Source: Proteobacteria bacterium UBA2133
GTDB lineage: Bacteria > Pseudomonadota > Gammaproteobacteria > Arenicellales > UBA868
Length of the DNA: 64,000 bases
Direction of reading: 5' to 3'
Assembly: GCA_002327725.1 (NCBI GenBank)
Contig: DCXP01000070.1
Span: forward strand, 77,904 to 141,903
Shown: positions 42,715-53,094 of the stretch, piece by piece
Position numbering within the stretch: position 1 is the first letter of the stretch
Layout: every line of letters starts with the position of its first letter
The notes under the pieces: generated by a model
What the model was told of the DNA's origin: nothing
The model's database searches: none
The model's input: only the letters and a program-made list of their open reading frames with translations
Program-made: the position numbers and the translations under genes

Positions 42715-43095
42715 ATGTCCATCACCCGCGAACGTCCATTATCCCCGCATCTTCAGATCTATCGTCCGCAGTTGACGAGCGTCCTATCTGTTTTTCACAG
42801 GCTGACCGGGATCTTTCTGTCAATCTCCTGCGTCGGCTTGTCACTATGGCTGATCAGCATGGCTCTGGGAGAGGAAGCGTACGCGGAGTTTATGAAAGCC
42901 GTCGGTGGGTGGGGTGGATGGGTCTTTGTGACGCTGCTGATTTTCTGCGTCTACTATCATTTGTTCAATGGCATTCGGCATCTCTTCTGGGATTGGGGTC
43001 TTGGCTTTAGTCTGCGTTCCGTGTACGCCAGCGGGTGGGCGGTGGTAGCGCTCGCGCTGGGGTTTTCGCTGCTCACGGTCACGCTCACCTTTTAG
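42715..43095 (+). CDS. sdhC: succinate dehydrogenase cytochrome b556 subunit
   Basis: Membrane anchor that binds heme b and ubiquinone. RPLSPHLQIYRPQLTSVLSVFHRLTG is the family N-terminus with the quinone-site Ser and Arg. The heme His lies in YYHLFNGIRHLFWDWG near residue 85. Three membrane segments are visible in 126 residues. An AACGGAGAAAG ribosome-binding region sits upstream. Confidence 0.95.
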   Translation: MSITRERPLSPHLQIYRPQLTSVLSVFHRLTGIFLSISCVGLSLWLISMALGEEAYAEFMKAVGGWGGWVFVTLLIFCVYYHLFNGIRHLFWDWGLGFSLRSVYASGWAVVALALGFSLLTVTLTF

Positions 43096-43118
43096 CGTCT
43101 CGCCGATATCCAGGCCAT

Positions 43119-43475
43119 ATGACCCCGATCCGAAAGGGTACCCGGACACATGCGCATGCTGGGCTTGGGCACTGGCGCTGGCAACGCGCAAGCGCGATCG
43201 CGCTGGCGCCGCTGGTCCTTTGGATGCTATGGCTTTCCCAGTCGCTTGACGTTTCGGAGTATTCATCGGCCCTCGCCTGGGTCGAGCGCGCGGGCCCAAG
43301 CACTGCATTGGGAATACTCGCTCCCGTCTGGTATCTCCACGGCGCGCTCGGATTACAGGTGATAATCGAAGACTACGTGCATCCACCGCTACGCCAGGTG
43401 CTGGTCTGGCTTGTACGGGGTGCGGCCTTGGTGTTAACCGGGGCGACCTTGTGGGCGCTCTTGTCGATTACATGA
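43119..43475 (+). CDS. sdhD: succinate dehydrogenase hydrophobic membrane anchor subunit
   Basis: Second membrane anchor of complex II, 118 residues with three hydrophobic segments. [18 protein letters not shown] is the first helix with its conserved Trp-Gln-Arg. [18 protein letters not shown] holds the heme-ligand His and the Asp-Tyr of the quinone site. ATG at 43119 is chosen; the frame open from 43035 lies within sdhC and has no family match. Confidence 0.93.
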   Translation: MTPIRKGTRTHAHAGLGHWRWQRASAIALAPLVLWMLWLSQSLDVSEYSSALAWVERAGPSTALGILAPVWYLHGALGLQVIIEDYVHPPLRQVLVWLVRGAALVLTGATLWALLSIT

Positions 43476-43488
43476 GTCGAGCGATCCG

Positions 43489-45273
43489 ATGACCTCAGCC
43501 TACGGCATTATTCATCACGAGCATGATGTGGTCGTCGTTGGCGCCGGAGGCGCGGGACTTCGCGCCTGCCTGGGTCTTGCGGAGTCTGGTCTTCGCACAG
43601 CCTGTATCACCAAAGTCTTCCCAACGCGCTCTCATACTGTGGCGGCACAGGGCGGGATGAGTGCCGCGCTCGCCAACATGGGTGAAGATGACTGGCGCTG
43701 GCATATGTACGACACCGTCAAAGGTTCCGACTGGCTTGGCGATCAGGAAGCCATCAGTTTCATGTGCAAAGAGGCGCCATCAGCGGTGATCGAACTGGAA
43801 GGCTATGGGGTACCGTTTTCCCGTACCGCTGACGGAAAAATTTACCAGCGCGCTTTCGGTGGAATGACCACCCATTTCGGTCAGGGGCTGGCGCAAAGGA
43901 CCTGTGCTGCTGCTGACCGAACAGGACACGCTATTCTCCATACCCTCTACCAGCAGTCTCTGCGTCACAAGGTGGCGTTCTTTATCGAATATTTCTGTCT
44001 GGATCTCGTCATGGAGTCCGGCGAGTGTCGGGGGGTCGTCGCCTGGTGCCTCGAGACGGGGGAACTGCATGTCTTCTGGGCAAAGCGGGTTGTACTTGCC
44101 ACCGGCGGATACGGCAGGGCGTATTTCTCGGCGACCTCAGCACACACCTGCACCGGCGACGGGAACGCCATGGTCCTTCGCGCAGGGCTTCCTCTGCAGG
44201 ATATGGAGTTCGTTCAGTTCCACCCCACCGGCATTTACGGTTCGGGTTGCCTGATTACTGAAGGCGCCCGTGGTGAAGGCGGGTTTCTGACGAACGCGGA
44301 TGGTGAGCGTTTTATGGAGCGATACGCACCCAATGCAAGAGACCTCGCTTCCCGTGATGTGGTCAGCCGTTCAATGACCATGGAAATCCGCGCTGGACGA
44401 GGCGTAGGTGATGACGCTGACCATATTCACTTGCATCTTGAACATCTCGGCCCGGAAATTCTCTCGGAACGACTTCCCGGAATCTCGGAAACGGCCCGTA
44501 TCTTTGCCGGCGTTGATGTCTGCAAGGAACCCATTCCCGTGCTGCCGACCGTTCACTACAACATGGGGGGAATTCCAACCAATATCCATGGGGAATGCCT
44601 GGGGCCGGTCGTCGACGGAGTTTGTGCAACGGTCCCCGGCTTGATGGCGATTGGGGAAGCTGCCTGCGTTTCGGTGCACGGGGCCAACCGGCTCGGCTCC
44701 AACAGCCTTCTCGACCTTATTGTCTTCGGCCGGGCAGCTGGCCAGCATGCTGCCGACACGGTTTCCCGGGATACGCCGGTCTGGAGAGGTAAAACCGAGC
44801 CGATTGACCAGGTGCTTGATCGTTTTGACCGAATCCGCTTTGCCGACGGGCCGGCAACAACAACCGCAGTGAGACTGAAGATGCAGCGGGCGATGCAGGC
44901 AAACTGTGCTGTGTTCCGCAACCAACAGGTCTTAAGTGAGGGTATCGCCGAGGTCGACGGAACCATCGACATGTTTGGCAATATCGGCATGAAAGATCGG
45001 TCAATGGTCTGGAATACAGATCTTGTTGAGACACTTGAGCTGGAAAATCTGCTGGCCCAGGCCAGGGTGACGGTTTACAGCGCCCATGCCAGAAAGGAAA
45101 GCAGGGGCGCGCACGCCAGAGACGATTACCCGGAGCGTGATGATGAACACTGGCTGTGGCACACGCTCGCGACCCTTCGCGGCGGCGATGTTACCCTTGG
45201 GTACCGCCCGGTAACGCTTGCGACAGGGTCGGACGAAATCGACACTATTCCACCCAAAGCACGGGTTTACTAG
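43489..45273 (+). CDS. sdhA: succinate dehydrogenase flavoprotein subunit
   Basis: Oxidises succinate to fumarate with covalently bound FAD. The FAD-linking His is H49 in [12 protein letters not shown]. The dinucleotide loop is [20 protein letters not shown]. The substrate-site region [25 protein letters not shown] near residue 250 and the catalytic Arg region [12 protein letters not shown] near 360 follow. At 594 residues it is full length. Covalent flavinylation needs SdhE, encoded just downstream of sdhB. Confidence 0.97.
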   Translation: MTSAYGIIHHEHDVVVVGAGGAGLRACLGLAESGLRTACITKVFPTRSHTVAAQGGMSAALANMGEDDWRWHMYDTVKGSDWLGDQEAISFMCKEAPSAVIELEGYGVPFSRTADGKIYQRAFGGMTTHFGQGLAQRTCAAADRTGHAILHTLYQQSLRHKVAFFIEYFCLDLVMESGECRGVVAWCLETGELHVFWAKRVVLATGGYGRAYFSATSAHTCTGDGNAMVLRAGLPLQDMEFVQFHPTGIYGSGCLITEGARGEGGFLTNADGERFMERYAPNARDLASRDVVSRSMTMEIRAGRGVGDDADHIHLHLEHLGPEILSERLPGISETARIFAGVDVCKEPIPVLPTVHYNMGGIPTNIHGECLGPVVDGVCATVPGLMAIGEAACVSVHGANRLGSNSLLDLIVFGRAAGQHAADTVSRDTPVWRGKTEPIDQVLDRFDRIRFADGPATTTAVRLKMQRAMQANCAVFRNQQVLSEGIAEVDGTIDMFGNIGMKDRSMVWNTDLVETLELENLLAQARVTVYSAHARKESRGAHARDDYPERDDEHWLWHTLATLRGGDVTLGYRPVTLATGSDEIDTIPPKARVY

Positions 45274-45280
45274 AGATCCC

Positions 45281-46060
45281 ATGGCCCAATTTCGACTGCC
45301 CAAGGACTCGCGCGTGACCAGCGGTCAACGCCATAATGACGAGACAGGCATGCAGCAACCACTGGTCCTTGAGATCTATCGGTGGAATCCTGATGACCGC
45401 GATGCGCCTCGTGTAGACCAATACACCATCGACCGCGCAACCTGTGGGCCGATGCTCCTGGATGCACTAATCAAGATCAAGAACGAGATTGACTCGACCC
45501 TGACATTTCGCCGTTCCTGCCGGGAAGGTATCTGCGGGTCGTGCGCCATGAACATCAACGGGAGCAACACCCTTGCCTGCACCCAGGCGCTGGAAGAACT
45601 GAAGCCGCCGGTCAAAATCTTTCCGCTGCCACACATGCCAGTCATCAAGGATCTGGTCCCCGACCTCACACACTTTTTTAACCAGTACGCGTCCGTAGAG
45701 CCCTGGCTGAAAGCCCCGGACACCGAATCGGATAGTGAACGCCTGCAGAGCCCTGACGAGCGCGAGGCGCTCGATGGGCTGTACGAGTGCATCCTGTGTG
45801 CGTGCTGCTCCACCAGTTGTCCCAGCTACTGGTGGAATCCCGATCAGTATCTCGGGCCGGCAAATCTTCTACAGGCATACCGCTGGATCGCCGACAGCCG
45901 TGATCAGGCGACTCGGCAGCGGCTCAACCAGCTGAACGACAGTTTTGCGCTGTACCGCTGTCATACGATTATGAACTGTACGAATGCGTGTCCGAAGGGT
46001 CTCAACCCAGGCAAGGCGATCGGCACAATCAAATCTTTAATCGCAAGGGGCAAGTCTTGA
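45281..46060 (+). CDS. sdhB: succinate dehydrogenase iron-sulfur subunit
   Basis: Carries the 2Fe-2S, 4Fe-4S and 3Fe-4S centres of complex II. The first cluster ligands are C80, C85, C88 and C100 ([10 protein letters not shown] and LAC). [16 protein letters not shown] and [11 protein letters not shown] hold the other two. ATG at 45281 gives 259 residues with a 23-residue N-terminal extension; ATG at 45350 would give the more usual start just before [11 protein letters not shown]. It overlaps the TTG start of sdhE. Confidence 0.96.
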   Translation: MAQFRLPKDSRVTSGQRHNDETGMQQPLVLEIYRWNPDDRDAPRVDQYTIDRATCGPMLLDALIKIKNEIDSTLTFRRSCREGICGSCAMNINGSNTLACTQALEELKPPVKIFPLPHMPVIKDLVPDLTHFFNQYASVEPWLKAPDTESDSERLQSPDEREALDGLYECILCACCSTSCPSYWWNPDQYLGPANLLQAYRWIADSRDQATRQRLNQLNDSFALYRCHTIMNCTNACPKGLNPGKAIGTIKSLIARGKS

Positions 46061-46326
46061 GCATAACCGGACAGCGTCGAATCAATCGACTGACCTGGCG
46101 GTCGCGTCGCGGTGTCCGGGAACTCGATGGACTGCTGATGCCATATGCAGCTGCCCGGGCGGACCGCCTCAACCTCGGCGAACTGGCTGCATTTGAGGAA
46201 CTCCTGGCACAGCCCGATCCGCTCCTGAGTGACTGGTTTCTGCAGCGAAGCGTTCCCGAAAGGCCGCAGTTGGCAGCCCTGGTCTCCGATATCCTGCAGT
46301 TCAACCGCTCATCGCCGGCGGCGTAG
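46057..46326 (+). CDS. sdhE: FAD assembly factor SdhE
   Basis: Small helical protein that promotes covalent FAD attachment to SdhA. The defining RGxxE motif is present in [15 protein letters not shown] at 46057 lies inside the sdhB stop and six bases after AAGGGG, giving 89 residues; the frame open from 45988 lies within sdhB and is rejected. With the SDHAF4-like gene at the other end, the sdh operon has an assembly factor at each edge. Confidence 0.92.
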   Translation: MSITGQRRINRLTWRSRRGVRELDGLLMPYAAARADRLNLGELAAFEELLAQPDPLLSDWFLQRSVPERPQLAALVSDILQFNRSSPAA

Positions 46327-46334
46327 CGCTGCCG

Positions 46335-47939
46335 TTACGATCTCGGAGGCGGCCGCAGAATCGTATCGTGTACCTGTTTCGGGTCGGCGGCAGGATAGTC
46401 CTGGGTAAAGTGCAGACCCCGGCTCTCCCGGCGGTCTGCCGCGCATCGAACGATCAGTTCGGACACCATCACAAGGTTGCGCAGTTCAAGAAGGTCCTTG
46501 CTGACCCGAAAATTGCTGTAAAAGTCCCGGATTTCATCTTGCAGAAGGCGAAGCCGGTTGGCTGCACGCTGGAGGCGGCGGGAAGTCCTGACGATACCGA
46601 CGTAATCCCACATGAAACGCCTGAGTTCCTCCCAGTTATGCGCGACCACCACCAGTTCATCTGGATCGGAAACCTGGCTTTCGTCCCAGTTGGGAGGTCT
46701 CGCCGGGTCTGTCGGCAGATGCTCCAGATAGGCCATGATCGCCGGCACCGCACGCTTTGGAAACACTACGCATTCCAGCAGAGAGTTACTCGCCAGCCGA
46801 TTGGCGCCGTGAAGGCCTGTATGGGCATTCTCTCCAATTGCGTATAGCCCATCGAGGTCCGTTCTGCCGTCGAGATCAGCGTTAATGCCGCCACAGGTGT
46901 AGTGGGCTGCAGGGACGACGGGCACCGGGTCGGTTGTGATATCTATCGCAAATGACTGGCAGCGGTCATAGATTCCCGGGAAATGGCGTTTGATGTGCTC
47001 AGCACCAAGATGGCTGATGTCCAGGTAAACGCAGTCATGCCCGCCTTTTTTCATCTCGTAATCTATCGCCCGGGCAACCACATCTCTCGGGGCGAGTTCT
47101 CCACGCGGATCATGCCCCGCCATGAACGCTGTTCCATCGGGCAGCAGCAGTTTCCCACCTTCGCCGCGAACAGTTTCTGAGATCAGAAAATTTCCCGCGT
47201 GCGGATGATAAAGACAGGTGGGGTGGAACTGGACGAACTCCAGATTGGCCACGGAGCAGCCCGCCCGCCAGGCCATCGCAATGCCGTCGCCGGTGGAGGA
47301 ATCAGGGTTACTGGTGTACAGGTAGGCTTTTGATGCCCCGCCAGACGCAAGGACAACAGCACCCGCATGGATCGTCACTACTTCAGTTGTGCTCTCATCA
47401 AGCGCGTACAGTCCCGCCACGCGTAAACCTCCAGACTTTCCTGTCACGGGTGTCAGAATCAGGTCCACTGCCGTATGGTTCTCGAGCACGGTGATATGGG
47501 GCGACGCAAGCACTTGCCGGTCCAGCGTGTTGACAACAGCCCGGCCGGTCGTGTCGGCAACGTGGGCTACCCGACGGTGCGAATGACCGCCTTCCCGGGC
47601 GAGATGGAGTTGCGCTGACGCATCGCCTTTGATATCGAAGTGAACCCCGGCACCACTGAGCCATTCAATAGCCTCAGGTGCACCTTCAACCACGGTGCGA
47701 ACCGTCGATTCATGGCAAAGGCCAGCGCCCGCCCGCAGCGTGTCCTCGACATGGGCTTGAAAACTGTCCCGCGGGTCGAGCACCGCCGCGATCCCGCCTT
47801 GGGCCGAGACACTGGATCCCGAGGCCAGGACTGATTTGGTCAGAATCAGGGAATCGATTCCCCGGTCGGCAAGCCGAAGCCCCAGACTGATCCCGGCAAG
47901 ACCGCTACCTACGATCGCAACCGTCCCTTCACGCAGCAT
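46335..47939 (-). CDS. nadB: L-aspartate oxidase
   Basis: FAD enzyme that oxidises aspartate to iminoaspartate for NAD synthesis; a homologue of SdhA without covalent flavin. VAIVGSGLAGISLGLRLADRG is the FAD loop, and SVSAQGGIAAVLDPRDS corresponds to the SdhA histidine region, with Ser-Ala replacing the His-linking motif. PAAHYTCGGINADLDGRTD is the catalytic Arg region. At 534 residues it is full length. It is convergent with sdhE and divergent from lepA. Confidence 0.95.
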   Translation of the reverse strand: MLREGTVAIVGSGLAGISLGLRLADRGIDSLILTKSVLASGSSVSAQGGIAAVLDPRDSFQAHVEDTLRAGAGLCHESTVRTVVEGAPEAIEWLSGAGVHFDIKGDASAQLHLAREGGHSHRRVAHVADTTGRAVVNTLDRQVLASPHITVLENHTAVDLILTPVTGKSGGLRVAGLYALDESTTEVVTIHAGAVVLASGGASKAYLYTSNPDSSTGDGIAMAWRAGCSVANLEFVQFHPTCLYHPHAGNFLISETVRGEGGKLLLPDGTAFMAGHDPRGELAPRDVVARAIDYEMKKGGHDCVYLDISHLGAEHIKRHFPGIYDRCQSFAIDITTDPVPVVPAAHYTCGGINADLDGRTDLDGLYAIGENAHTGLHGANRLASNSLLECVVFPKRAVPAIMAYLEHLPTDPARPPNWDESQVSDPDELVVVAHNWEELRRFMWDYVGIVRTSRRLQRAANRLRLLQDEIRDFYSNFRVSKDLLELRNLVMVSELIVRCAADRRESRGLHFTQDYPAADPKQVHDTILRPPPRS

Positions 47940-48119
47940 ATCGGCGATCTCTTATCCGTCAGCCCGGCGGCAACCGGATCTCATGCCGGCCGGGTAATCT
48001 CGGCGTTCCCAAAATGTGTGCAAGTAGTTCGAGTGCAAGATAAAATTCGTCAGTGAGCGATTCTTCCATTCCGCCCAAACCTCGCGGGCGCCGTATCTTA
48101 TCCCCAATGGAAACTGAAG

Positions 48120-49925
48120 ATGGATCGGGTTGATCAGAACCTAATTCGTAACTTTGCGATTATCGCGCACATCGATCATGGCAAGTCAACACTGGCCGAT
48201 CGTTTAATTCAGCAATGCGGAGGATTGAGTGAACGCGAGATGACGGATCAGGTTCTCGATTCCATGGATCTGGAACGAGAGCGGGGCATTACGATCAAGG
48301 CGCAGAGCGTTTCTCTCATGTATCGGACTCAAGATCAAAAGGAGTATCTGATGAACTTTATCGATACTCCGGGGCATGTCGATTTTTCCTATGAGGTCTC
48401 GCGTTCGCTGAGTGCATGCGAGGGTGCGCTGCTGGTTGTCGACGCATCACAGGGTGTAGAGGCGCAGACCGTCGCGAACTGCTATATCGCAGCCGATATG
48501 GGTCTCGAAATCATCCCTGTACTAAATAAGATTGACCTTCCGGCCGCCGACCCGGCTGGCGCGGCTGCAGAAATCGAGGACCTGATCGGGCTCGACTGCA
48601 GCGATGCCCTGCAGGTGTCGGCCAAGACCGGGGTCGGTGTAGATGCGGTCCTTGAGCGCATTGTAACCGGGGTGCCCGCACCCAAAACGGAGCCCGGAGG
48701 CAAACTTAGAGCCCTGATTATCGATTCGTGGTTCGACAACTACCTCGGTACAGTGTCTCTGGTCAGGGTGATGGAGGGGACATTGAAATCCAAGAGTCGT
48801 ATTCTGATGATGTCAACGGGAAAGAGTTATCCGATTGAACAGATTGGCCGCTTTACACCGAAGCGGTCGCCCTGCGCAGAACTCAGCGCCGGGGAAGTGG
48901 GATACGTCATCGCCGGAATCAAGGACATCAAGGCGGCTAGAGTTGGTGACACGATCACTGATGCGACGAGGCCGGCCGAAGTGGGGCTTGAGGGCTTTAA
49001 GAAAGAAAAGCCCGCTGTATTCGCAGGCTTGTACCCGATCAATAACGCCGATTTCGAAGCCTTTCGGGATGCCCTGGAAAAGCTGAGTCTCAACGACGCC
49101 TCTCTGGTCTACGAACCTGAGGTATCTCCGGCGCTTGGGTTCGGGTTTCGCTGCGGTTTTCTGGGGCTGCTGCACATGGAGATTATCCAGGAACGGCTGG
49201 AGCGGGAATATGATCTTGAACTCATTACCACCGCGCCCACGGTGGTCTATCGGGTCCTCGGCAGTGACGGCGTCACCCGGTGGATTCACAGTCCTTCACA
49301 GATGCCCGATGCCGGGTCGATCGCCGAGGTTTACGAGCCGTTCATTGAGGCTCGCCTTCTCTGTCCCACCGACTACATCGGGGCAGTGATCGGTCTGTGC
49401 ATTGAGAAACGCGGTGTACAAAAAGAACTCGCCTATCATGGCCGTCAGACCCTGATCACTTTTGAACTGCCGCTTTCGGAGGTGGTGCTCGATTTTCACG
49501 ACCGCCTGAAATCAGTCAGTCGGGGTTTTGCATCCTTCGATTATGAATTCATCGAGGGCCGGCGCGCCGATATGGTGCGGATTGATGTCATGATTAACGG
49601 CGACAGGGTCGAGCCGCTGTCGGCGCTTGCGCACCGTGAACAGGCTCCGTATCGCGCTCGCCAGCTGGTCGGGCGGATGAAGAAATTGATCCCGCGGCAA
49701 ATGTTCGATGTGGCGATCCAGGCCGCCATTGGCTCGAAGATCATCGCCCGGGAAACGGTCAAGGCACTGCGAAAAAACGTCACCGCGAAATGTTACGGCG
49801 GCGACATCACGCGAAAGCGAAAACTGCTCGAAAAGCAGAAGGAAGGGAAAAAACGCATGAAACAAATCGGCTCTGTCGCCATCCCTCAGGAGGCGTTTCT
49901 GTCGGTACTGAAGGTGGGTGATTAA
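48120..49925 (+). CDS. lepA: elongation factor 4 (LepA)
   Basis: Ribosome-bound GTPase implicated in 30S biogenesis and back-translocation. G1 is [15 protein letters not shown]3 is DTPGHVDF and G4 is NKIDLP. The LepA-specific C-terminal domain ends with basic residues ([16 protein letters not shown]). At 601 residues it is full length. Its stop shares a base with the ATG of lepB, the conserved lepA-lepB pair. Confidence 0.97.
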   Translation: MDRVDQNLIRNFAIIAHIDHGKSTLADRLIQQCGGLSEREMTDQVLDSMDLERERGITIKAQSVSLMYRTQDQKEYLMNFIDTPGHVDFSYEVSRSLSACEGALLVVDASQGVEAQTVANCYIAADMGLEIIPVLNKIDLPAADPAGAAAEIEDLIGLDCSDALQVSAKTGVGVDAVLERIVTGVPAPKTEPGGKLRALIIDSWFDNYLGTVSLVRVMEGTLKSKSRILMMSTGKSYPIEQIGRFTPKRSPCAELSAGEVGYVIAGIKDIKAARVGDTITDATRPAEVGLEGFKKEKPAVFAGLYPINNADFEAFRDALEKLSLNDASLVYEPEVSPALGFGFRCGFLGLLHMEIIQERLEREYDLELITTAPTVVYRVLGSDGVTRWIHSPSQMPDAGSIAEVYEPFIEARLLCPTDYIGAVIGLCIEKRGVQKELAYHGRQTLITFELPLSEVVLDFHDRLKSVSRGFASFDYEFIEGRRADMVRIDVMINGDRVEPLSALAHREQAPYRARQLVGRMKKLIPRQMFDVAIQAAIGSKIIARETVKALRKNVTAKCYGGDITRKRKLLEKQKEGKKRMKQIGSVAIPQEAFLSVLKVGD

Positions 49926-50707
49926 TGGACTTTGAACTCGCGCTCTTCCTCGCCTTGCTGCTTGCAGGGCTGATCATGTATTGGGACCGCGTTATCGGCC
50001 GGCCGCGAAGAACGCGCCAGGCCGGGTCTGATGCGACGCTGCGGATGCCGTTGATCGTGGAGTACTCGCGGGCCTTTTTCCCGGTGATACTGGCGGTTTT
50101 TTTACTTAGGGCGTTTATTGTCGAACCCTTCCGGATTCCCTCCGGATCAATGCTGCCCAGTCTCTTCATCGGCGATTTCATCCTGGTCTCCAAATCGAGT
50201 TACGGGATCAAACTGCCGATCCTGAAGCATCAGATCGTACCCATGGGTAATCCCGAACGCGGTGACGTCATGGTCTTTCGCTTCCCCAAGGATCCGAAAA
50301 CCAACTTCATTAAGCGGGTGATTGGGACGCCGGGGGATGTGGTCAGTTATCACAATAAGCGACTGTCTATTAACGGGGAGCCCCTGCCTCTTGAGACGGT
50401 TGAGTTACTTGACTGGCCGACCGAGGCCCAGGATGGCCGGGTTAAGACATTTCTCGAACAGATTGACACAGATACCCACACCATCCTGATTGACACGCGG
50501 AGTGCTTCCCGTTCGATGCGGGTAAAAGTTCCGCAGGGCCACTACTTTGTCATGGGCGACAACCGCGATCACAGCAACGACAGCCGCTACTGGGGGTTTG
50601 TGCCGGAAGAGTTCGTCGTGGGTAAAGCTTTTTTTATCTGGTTCAGTTGGGATAGCGCAGGAGGCGGCGGTGTCAACTGGGGTCGAATCGGAAACCTTAT
50701 CGATTGA
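49925..50707 (+). CDS. lepB: signal peptidase I
   Basis: Inner-membrane protease that removes signal peptides of exported proteins, including BamA and Skp. Two N-terminal membrane segments precede the Ser-Lys dyad: S75 in RIPSGSMLPSL and K130 in NFIKRVIGTPGD. GDNRDHSNDSRYWG is box E. At 260 residues it is somewhat shorter than E. coli LepB. It overlaps rnc by four bases. Confidence 0.96.
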   Translation: MDFELALFLALLLAGLIMYWDRVIGRPRRTRQAGSDATLRMPLIVEYSRAFFPVILAVFLLRAFIVEPFRIPSGSMLPSLFIGDFILVSKSSYGIKLPILKHQIVPMGNPERGDVMVFRFPKDPKTNFIKRVIGTPGDVVSYHNKRLSINGEPLPLETVELLDWPTEAQDGRVKTFLEQIDTDTHTILIDTRSASRSMRVKVPQGHYFVMGDNRDHSNDSRYWGFVPEEFVVGKAFFIWFSWDSAGGGGVNWGRIGNLID

Positions 50708-51402
50708 CCGGCAGCGTATCGGTGGTCAATTTAGAGCATAAGATCGGTTATCACTTTTCGGATCCAGAGCTTCTGGATGCCGCCCTGCGGCATCGCAGTA
50801 TTGGCTCCGGACACAATGAGCGGCTGGAATTTCTGGGTGACAGCGTTCTCGGGCTGGCCGTCAGCGAAACACTCTATCAGCGGTATCCGGACGCCTCTGA
50901 GGGTGAGTTGACCCGACTTCGGGCAAGGCTGGTCCGTCAGGCGACACTCACCGAAGTGGCCCGGAGGATTGAGCTCGGCAGCGCCCTGAATCTTGGCCCC
51001 TCCGCAGGCCGCAGTGGCGGCAGTGACCGGGCCTCAATCCTTGCCGATGGACTGGAGGCGGTGCTGGGGGCGATCTTCCTCGATGCCGGGTTTGAAACTG
51101 CAAAACGCATCACCCTCTCTCTGCTTGAGGCAGACATCGCCCGTCTCGAGGCGGGACCCCTTGAGAAGGATCCAAAAACACAACTCCAGGAACTGCTTCA
51201 GGCGACAGGCGCACAACTTCCGGATTACGCCGTGATCTCGACCTCCGGGCAGCCGCATGAGCGCGAGTTTGTCGTCGATTGCGCTATCCCCAGCCTGGGA
51301 TTAATCACGACCGGGCAAGGCAGCAGCCGCAAAGCCGCAGAACAGGTGGCCGCGTTGCAGGCCTTGCGGCAAATCCGCGAGCAGGAAGCCAGTATTGAAT
51401 AG
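50704..51402 (+). CDS. rnc: ribonuclease III
   Basis: Double-strand RNA endonuclease for rRNA and mRNA processing. The catalytic signature HNERLEFLGDSVL lies at residues 37-49, and a dsRNA-binding domain fills the last 70 residues (DPKTQLQELLQA to SSRKAAEQVAALQAL). At 232 residues it is normal. TTG at 50704 is inside the lepB stop; a GTG at 50722 is an alternative. It overlaps era. Confidence 0.96.
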   Translation: MTGSVSVVNLEHKIGYHFSDPELLDAALRHRSIGSGHNERLEFLGDSVLGLAVSETLYQRYPDASEGELTRLRARLVRQATLTEVARRIELGSALNLGPSAGRSGGSDRASILADGLEAVLGAIFLDAGFETAKRITLSLLEADIARLEAGPLEKDPKTQLQELLQATGAQLPDYAVISTSGQPHEREFVVDCAIPSLGLITTGQGSSRKAAEQVAALQALRQIREQEASIE

Positions 51403-52291
51403 CCCGGGCCATTTTGGTGTTGTCGCTCTGGTGGGCCGGCCCAATGTCGGCAAGTCGAGTCTGCTGAATCAGATTCTGGGATCCAAGGTCTCCATTGTCT
51501 CCCGCAGACCGCAGACGACCTGGCGCGAGATCGATGGAATCCATATGGAGGGCAATTCCCAGCTCGTTATTGTCGACAGCCCGGGGATGCACAAACGTAA
51601 GAAGCGCCTACTCAGTAAAGTGGCAAATCAATCGGCCCGCGGTGCCGGTAGCGGCGCTGACATCGTCTGCCAGGTTACCGATGCCCGGCACTGGAGCCGG
51701 GAAGACCAGGATGTCCTTGAGCACTTCGCCGAGCGGGGCAACGATCTTTGGCTCGTGCTCAACAAAGTCGATCTGCTTGCACGCCCGGAGATGGTTCTGC
51801 CGCGCATTGAGGAGTTGCAGAAAAAGCATCCCTGGGGCCAGATCGTTCCAGTATCTGCAAGGTCCGGGTACAACTGCAAGCATCTTTCTTTCCTGTTAAG
51901 CGAGGCTGTGCCCGAAGGTCAGGCCGGATACCCGGTGCAGACGCTTACCAATACCTCACCGCAGTTTCTCGCAGCCGAATTGATTCGCGAGCAGGTATTC
52001 CGCCAGATGGGAGATGAAATTCCCTACTGCACTGGGGTTGAACTGACTACGTTTCGGGAGCGCCCAGACGGTACTATGGTTATTGATGCGCAAATATGGT
52101 GTGAGACAACAGGGCAGAAAGCCGCGCTCATCGGGGCAGGGGGTACGCGCCTGAAAAGTATCGGGTCCGCAGCACGGCGGCAGATCGAATCGGTGTTTGA
52201 CCGGCCCGTGTTGTTGTCACAGCGGGTAAAAGTCCGGAAGGGCTGGGCAAGTGACCGGCGCTCAGTAGCAGCGCTGGGGTACAGCCAGTAG
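51395..52291 (+). CDS. era: GTPase Era
   Basis: Essential GTPase that binds the 3' end of 16S rRNA. G1 is GRPNVGKS (14-21), G3 is DSPG and G4 is NKVD. The C-terminal KH domain is recognisable by GAGGTRLKSIGSAARRQIE. G3 has Ser in place of the usual Thr, a mild variant. TTG at 51395 overlaps rnc by eight bases and is the only start that retains G1 with its strand. At 298 residues it is full length. Confidence 0.95.
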   Translation: MNSPGHFGVVALVGRPNVGKSSLLNQILGSKVSIVSRRPQTTWREIDGIHMEGNSQLVIVDSPGMHKRKKRLLSKVANQSARGAGSGADIVCQVTDARHWSREDQDVLEHFAERGNDLWLVLNKVDLLARPEMVLPRIEELQKKHPWGQIVPVSARSGYNCKHLSFLLSEAVPEGQAGYPVQTLTNTSPQFLAAELIREQVFRQMGDEIPYCTGVELTTFRERPDGTMVIDAQIWCETTGQKAALIGAGGTRLKSIGSAARRQIESVFDRPVLLSQRVKVRKGWASDRRSVAALGYSQ

Positions 52292-52305
52292 CGTTCGGTG
52301 CCTAA

Positions 52306-53076
52306 ATGAGTGCTAACCGAATTAAAGGAGAGCCGGGATTCGTGCTGCACTGGCGGCCTTACTCTGAGTCAAGCCTTCTGCTGGACCTGTATTCGCGTAG
52401 CTATGGCCGGATAACTGCGATCGCAAAGGGCGCCCGGGGCCGCAAGTCGCCGTACCGGGGCACCATCCGGCCATTCGCGTTGATCACCCTGGGCTGGTCG
52501 GGCAAGGGTGATGTCAAGACCTTGACTCAGTGTGAGTGGGCGGGGCCGGGTGTTGCGCTTCGCGGGCCCGGGCTTTTTTGCGGCTACTATGTTAACGAAC
52601 TCCTGATCAAGTTCCTTCACCGCTATGACCCGCACGAACGCCTGTTCGACCGCTACCTGCAGTGTGTCCACCAACTGCTTGAAGACGACGAACAGCAGAC
52701 TGCGTTAAGATGCTTTGAGAAAGTATTGCTGGAAGAGATTGGCTACGGGCTGCAGCTCGAACGGGACCAAACCAGCGGCGAGAGCGTCGATCCGGATTGC
52801 CGTTATCGCTACCGGCCCGGCCTGGGGGCGTTTATTGACGGCAATGGCGAGCGGGCCGGGATTCCGGTCCATGGCGATTCGTTGATCGCATTACGGCTCG
52901 AAACGGGTTTTGATGAAAGGGGGCAAAGAGAGATCAAGCACCTCCACAGGATGATCTTTAAGGACCTCCTGGAGGGCCGGTCTTTGGTGTCGCGATCGAT
53001 ATACTCGCAGTTGTACCCCTCTGACAGAACGCCGTCCGGCCGCAGCGCGGATTCCCCCCGAAGAGAACATCACTGA
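52306..53076 (+). CDS. recO: DNA repair protein RecO
   Basis: Loads RecA at gaps together with RecR. The OB-fold start is FVLHWRPYSESSLLLDLYSRSYGRITAIAKGARG, and a helical C-terminal domain follows. It has no cysteine zinc finger, like other gammaproteobacterial RecO proteins. At 256 residues it is slightly longer than in E. coli. It lies between era and pdxJ as expected. Confidence 0.93.
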   Translation: MSANRIKGEPGFVLHWRPYSESSLLLDLYSRSYGRITAIAKGARGRKSPYRGTIRPFALITLGWSGKGDVKTLTQCEWAGPGVALRGPGLFCGYYVNELLIKFLHRYDPHERLFDRYLQCVHQLLEDDEQQTALRCFEKVLLEEIGYGLQLERDQTSGESVDPDCRYRYRPGLGAFIDGNGERAGIPVHGDSLIALRLETGFDERGQREIKHLHRMIFKDLLEGRSLVSRSIYSQLYPSDRTPSGRSADSPRREHH

Positions 53077-53094
53077 TTTTTTTAAGGAGTCGTT

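Noticed and set aside
45988..46056. Longer SdhE start inside sdhB
   Set aside because: The added residues are an out-of-frame reading of the sdhB C-terminus; TTG at 46057 has AAGGGG at the right distance.
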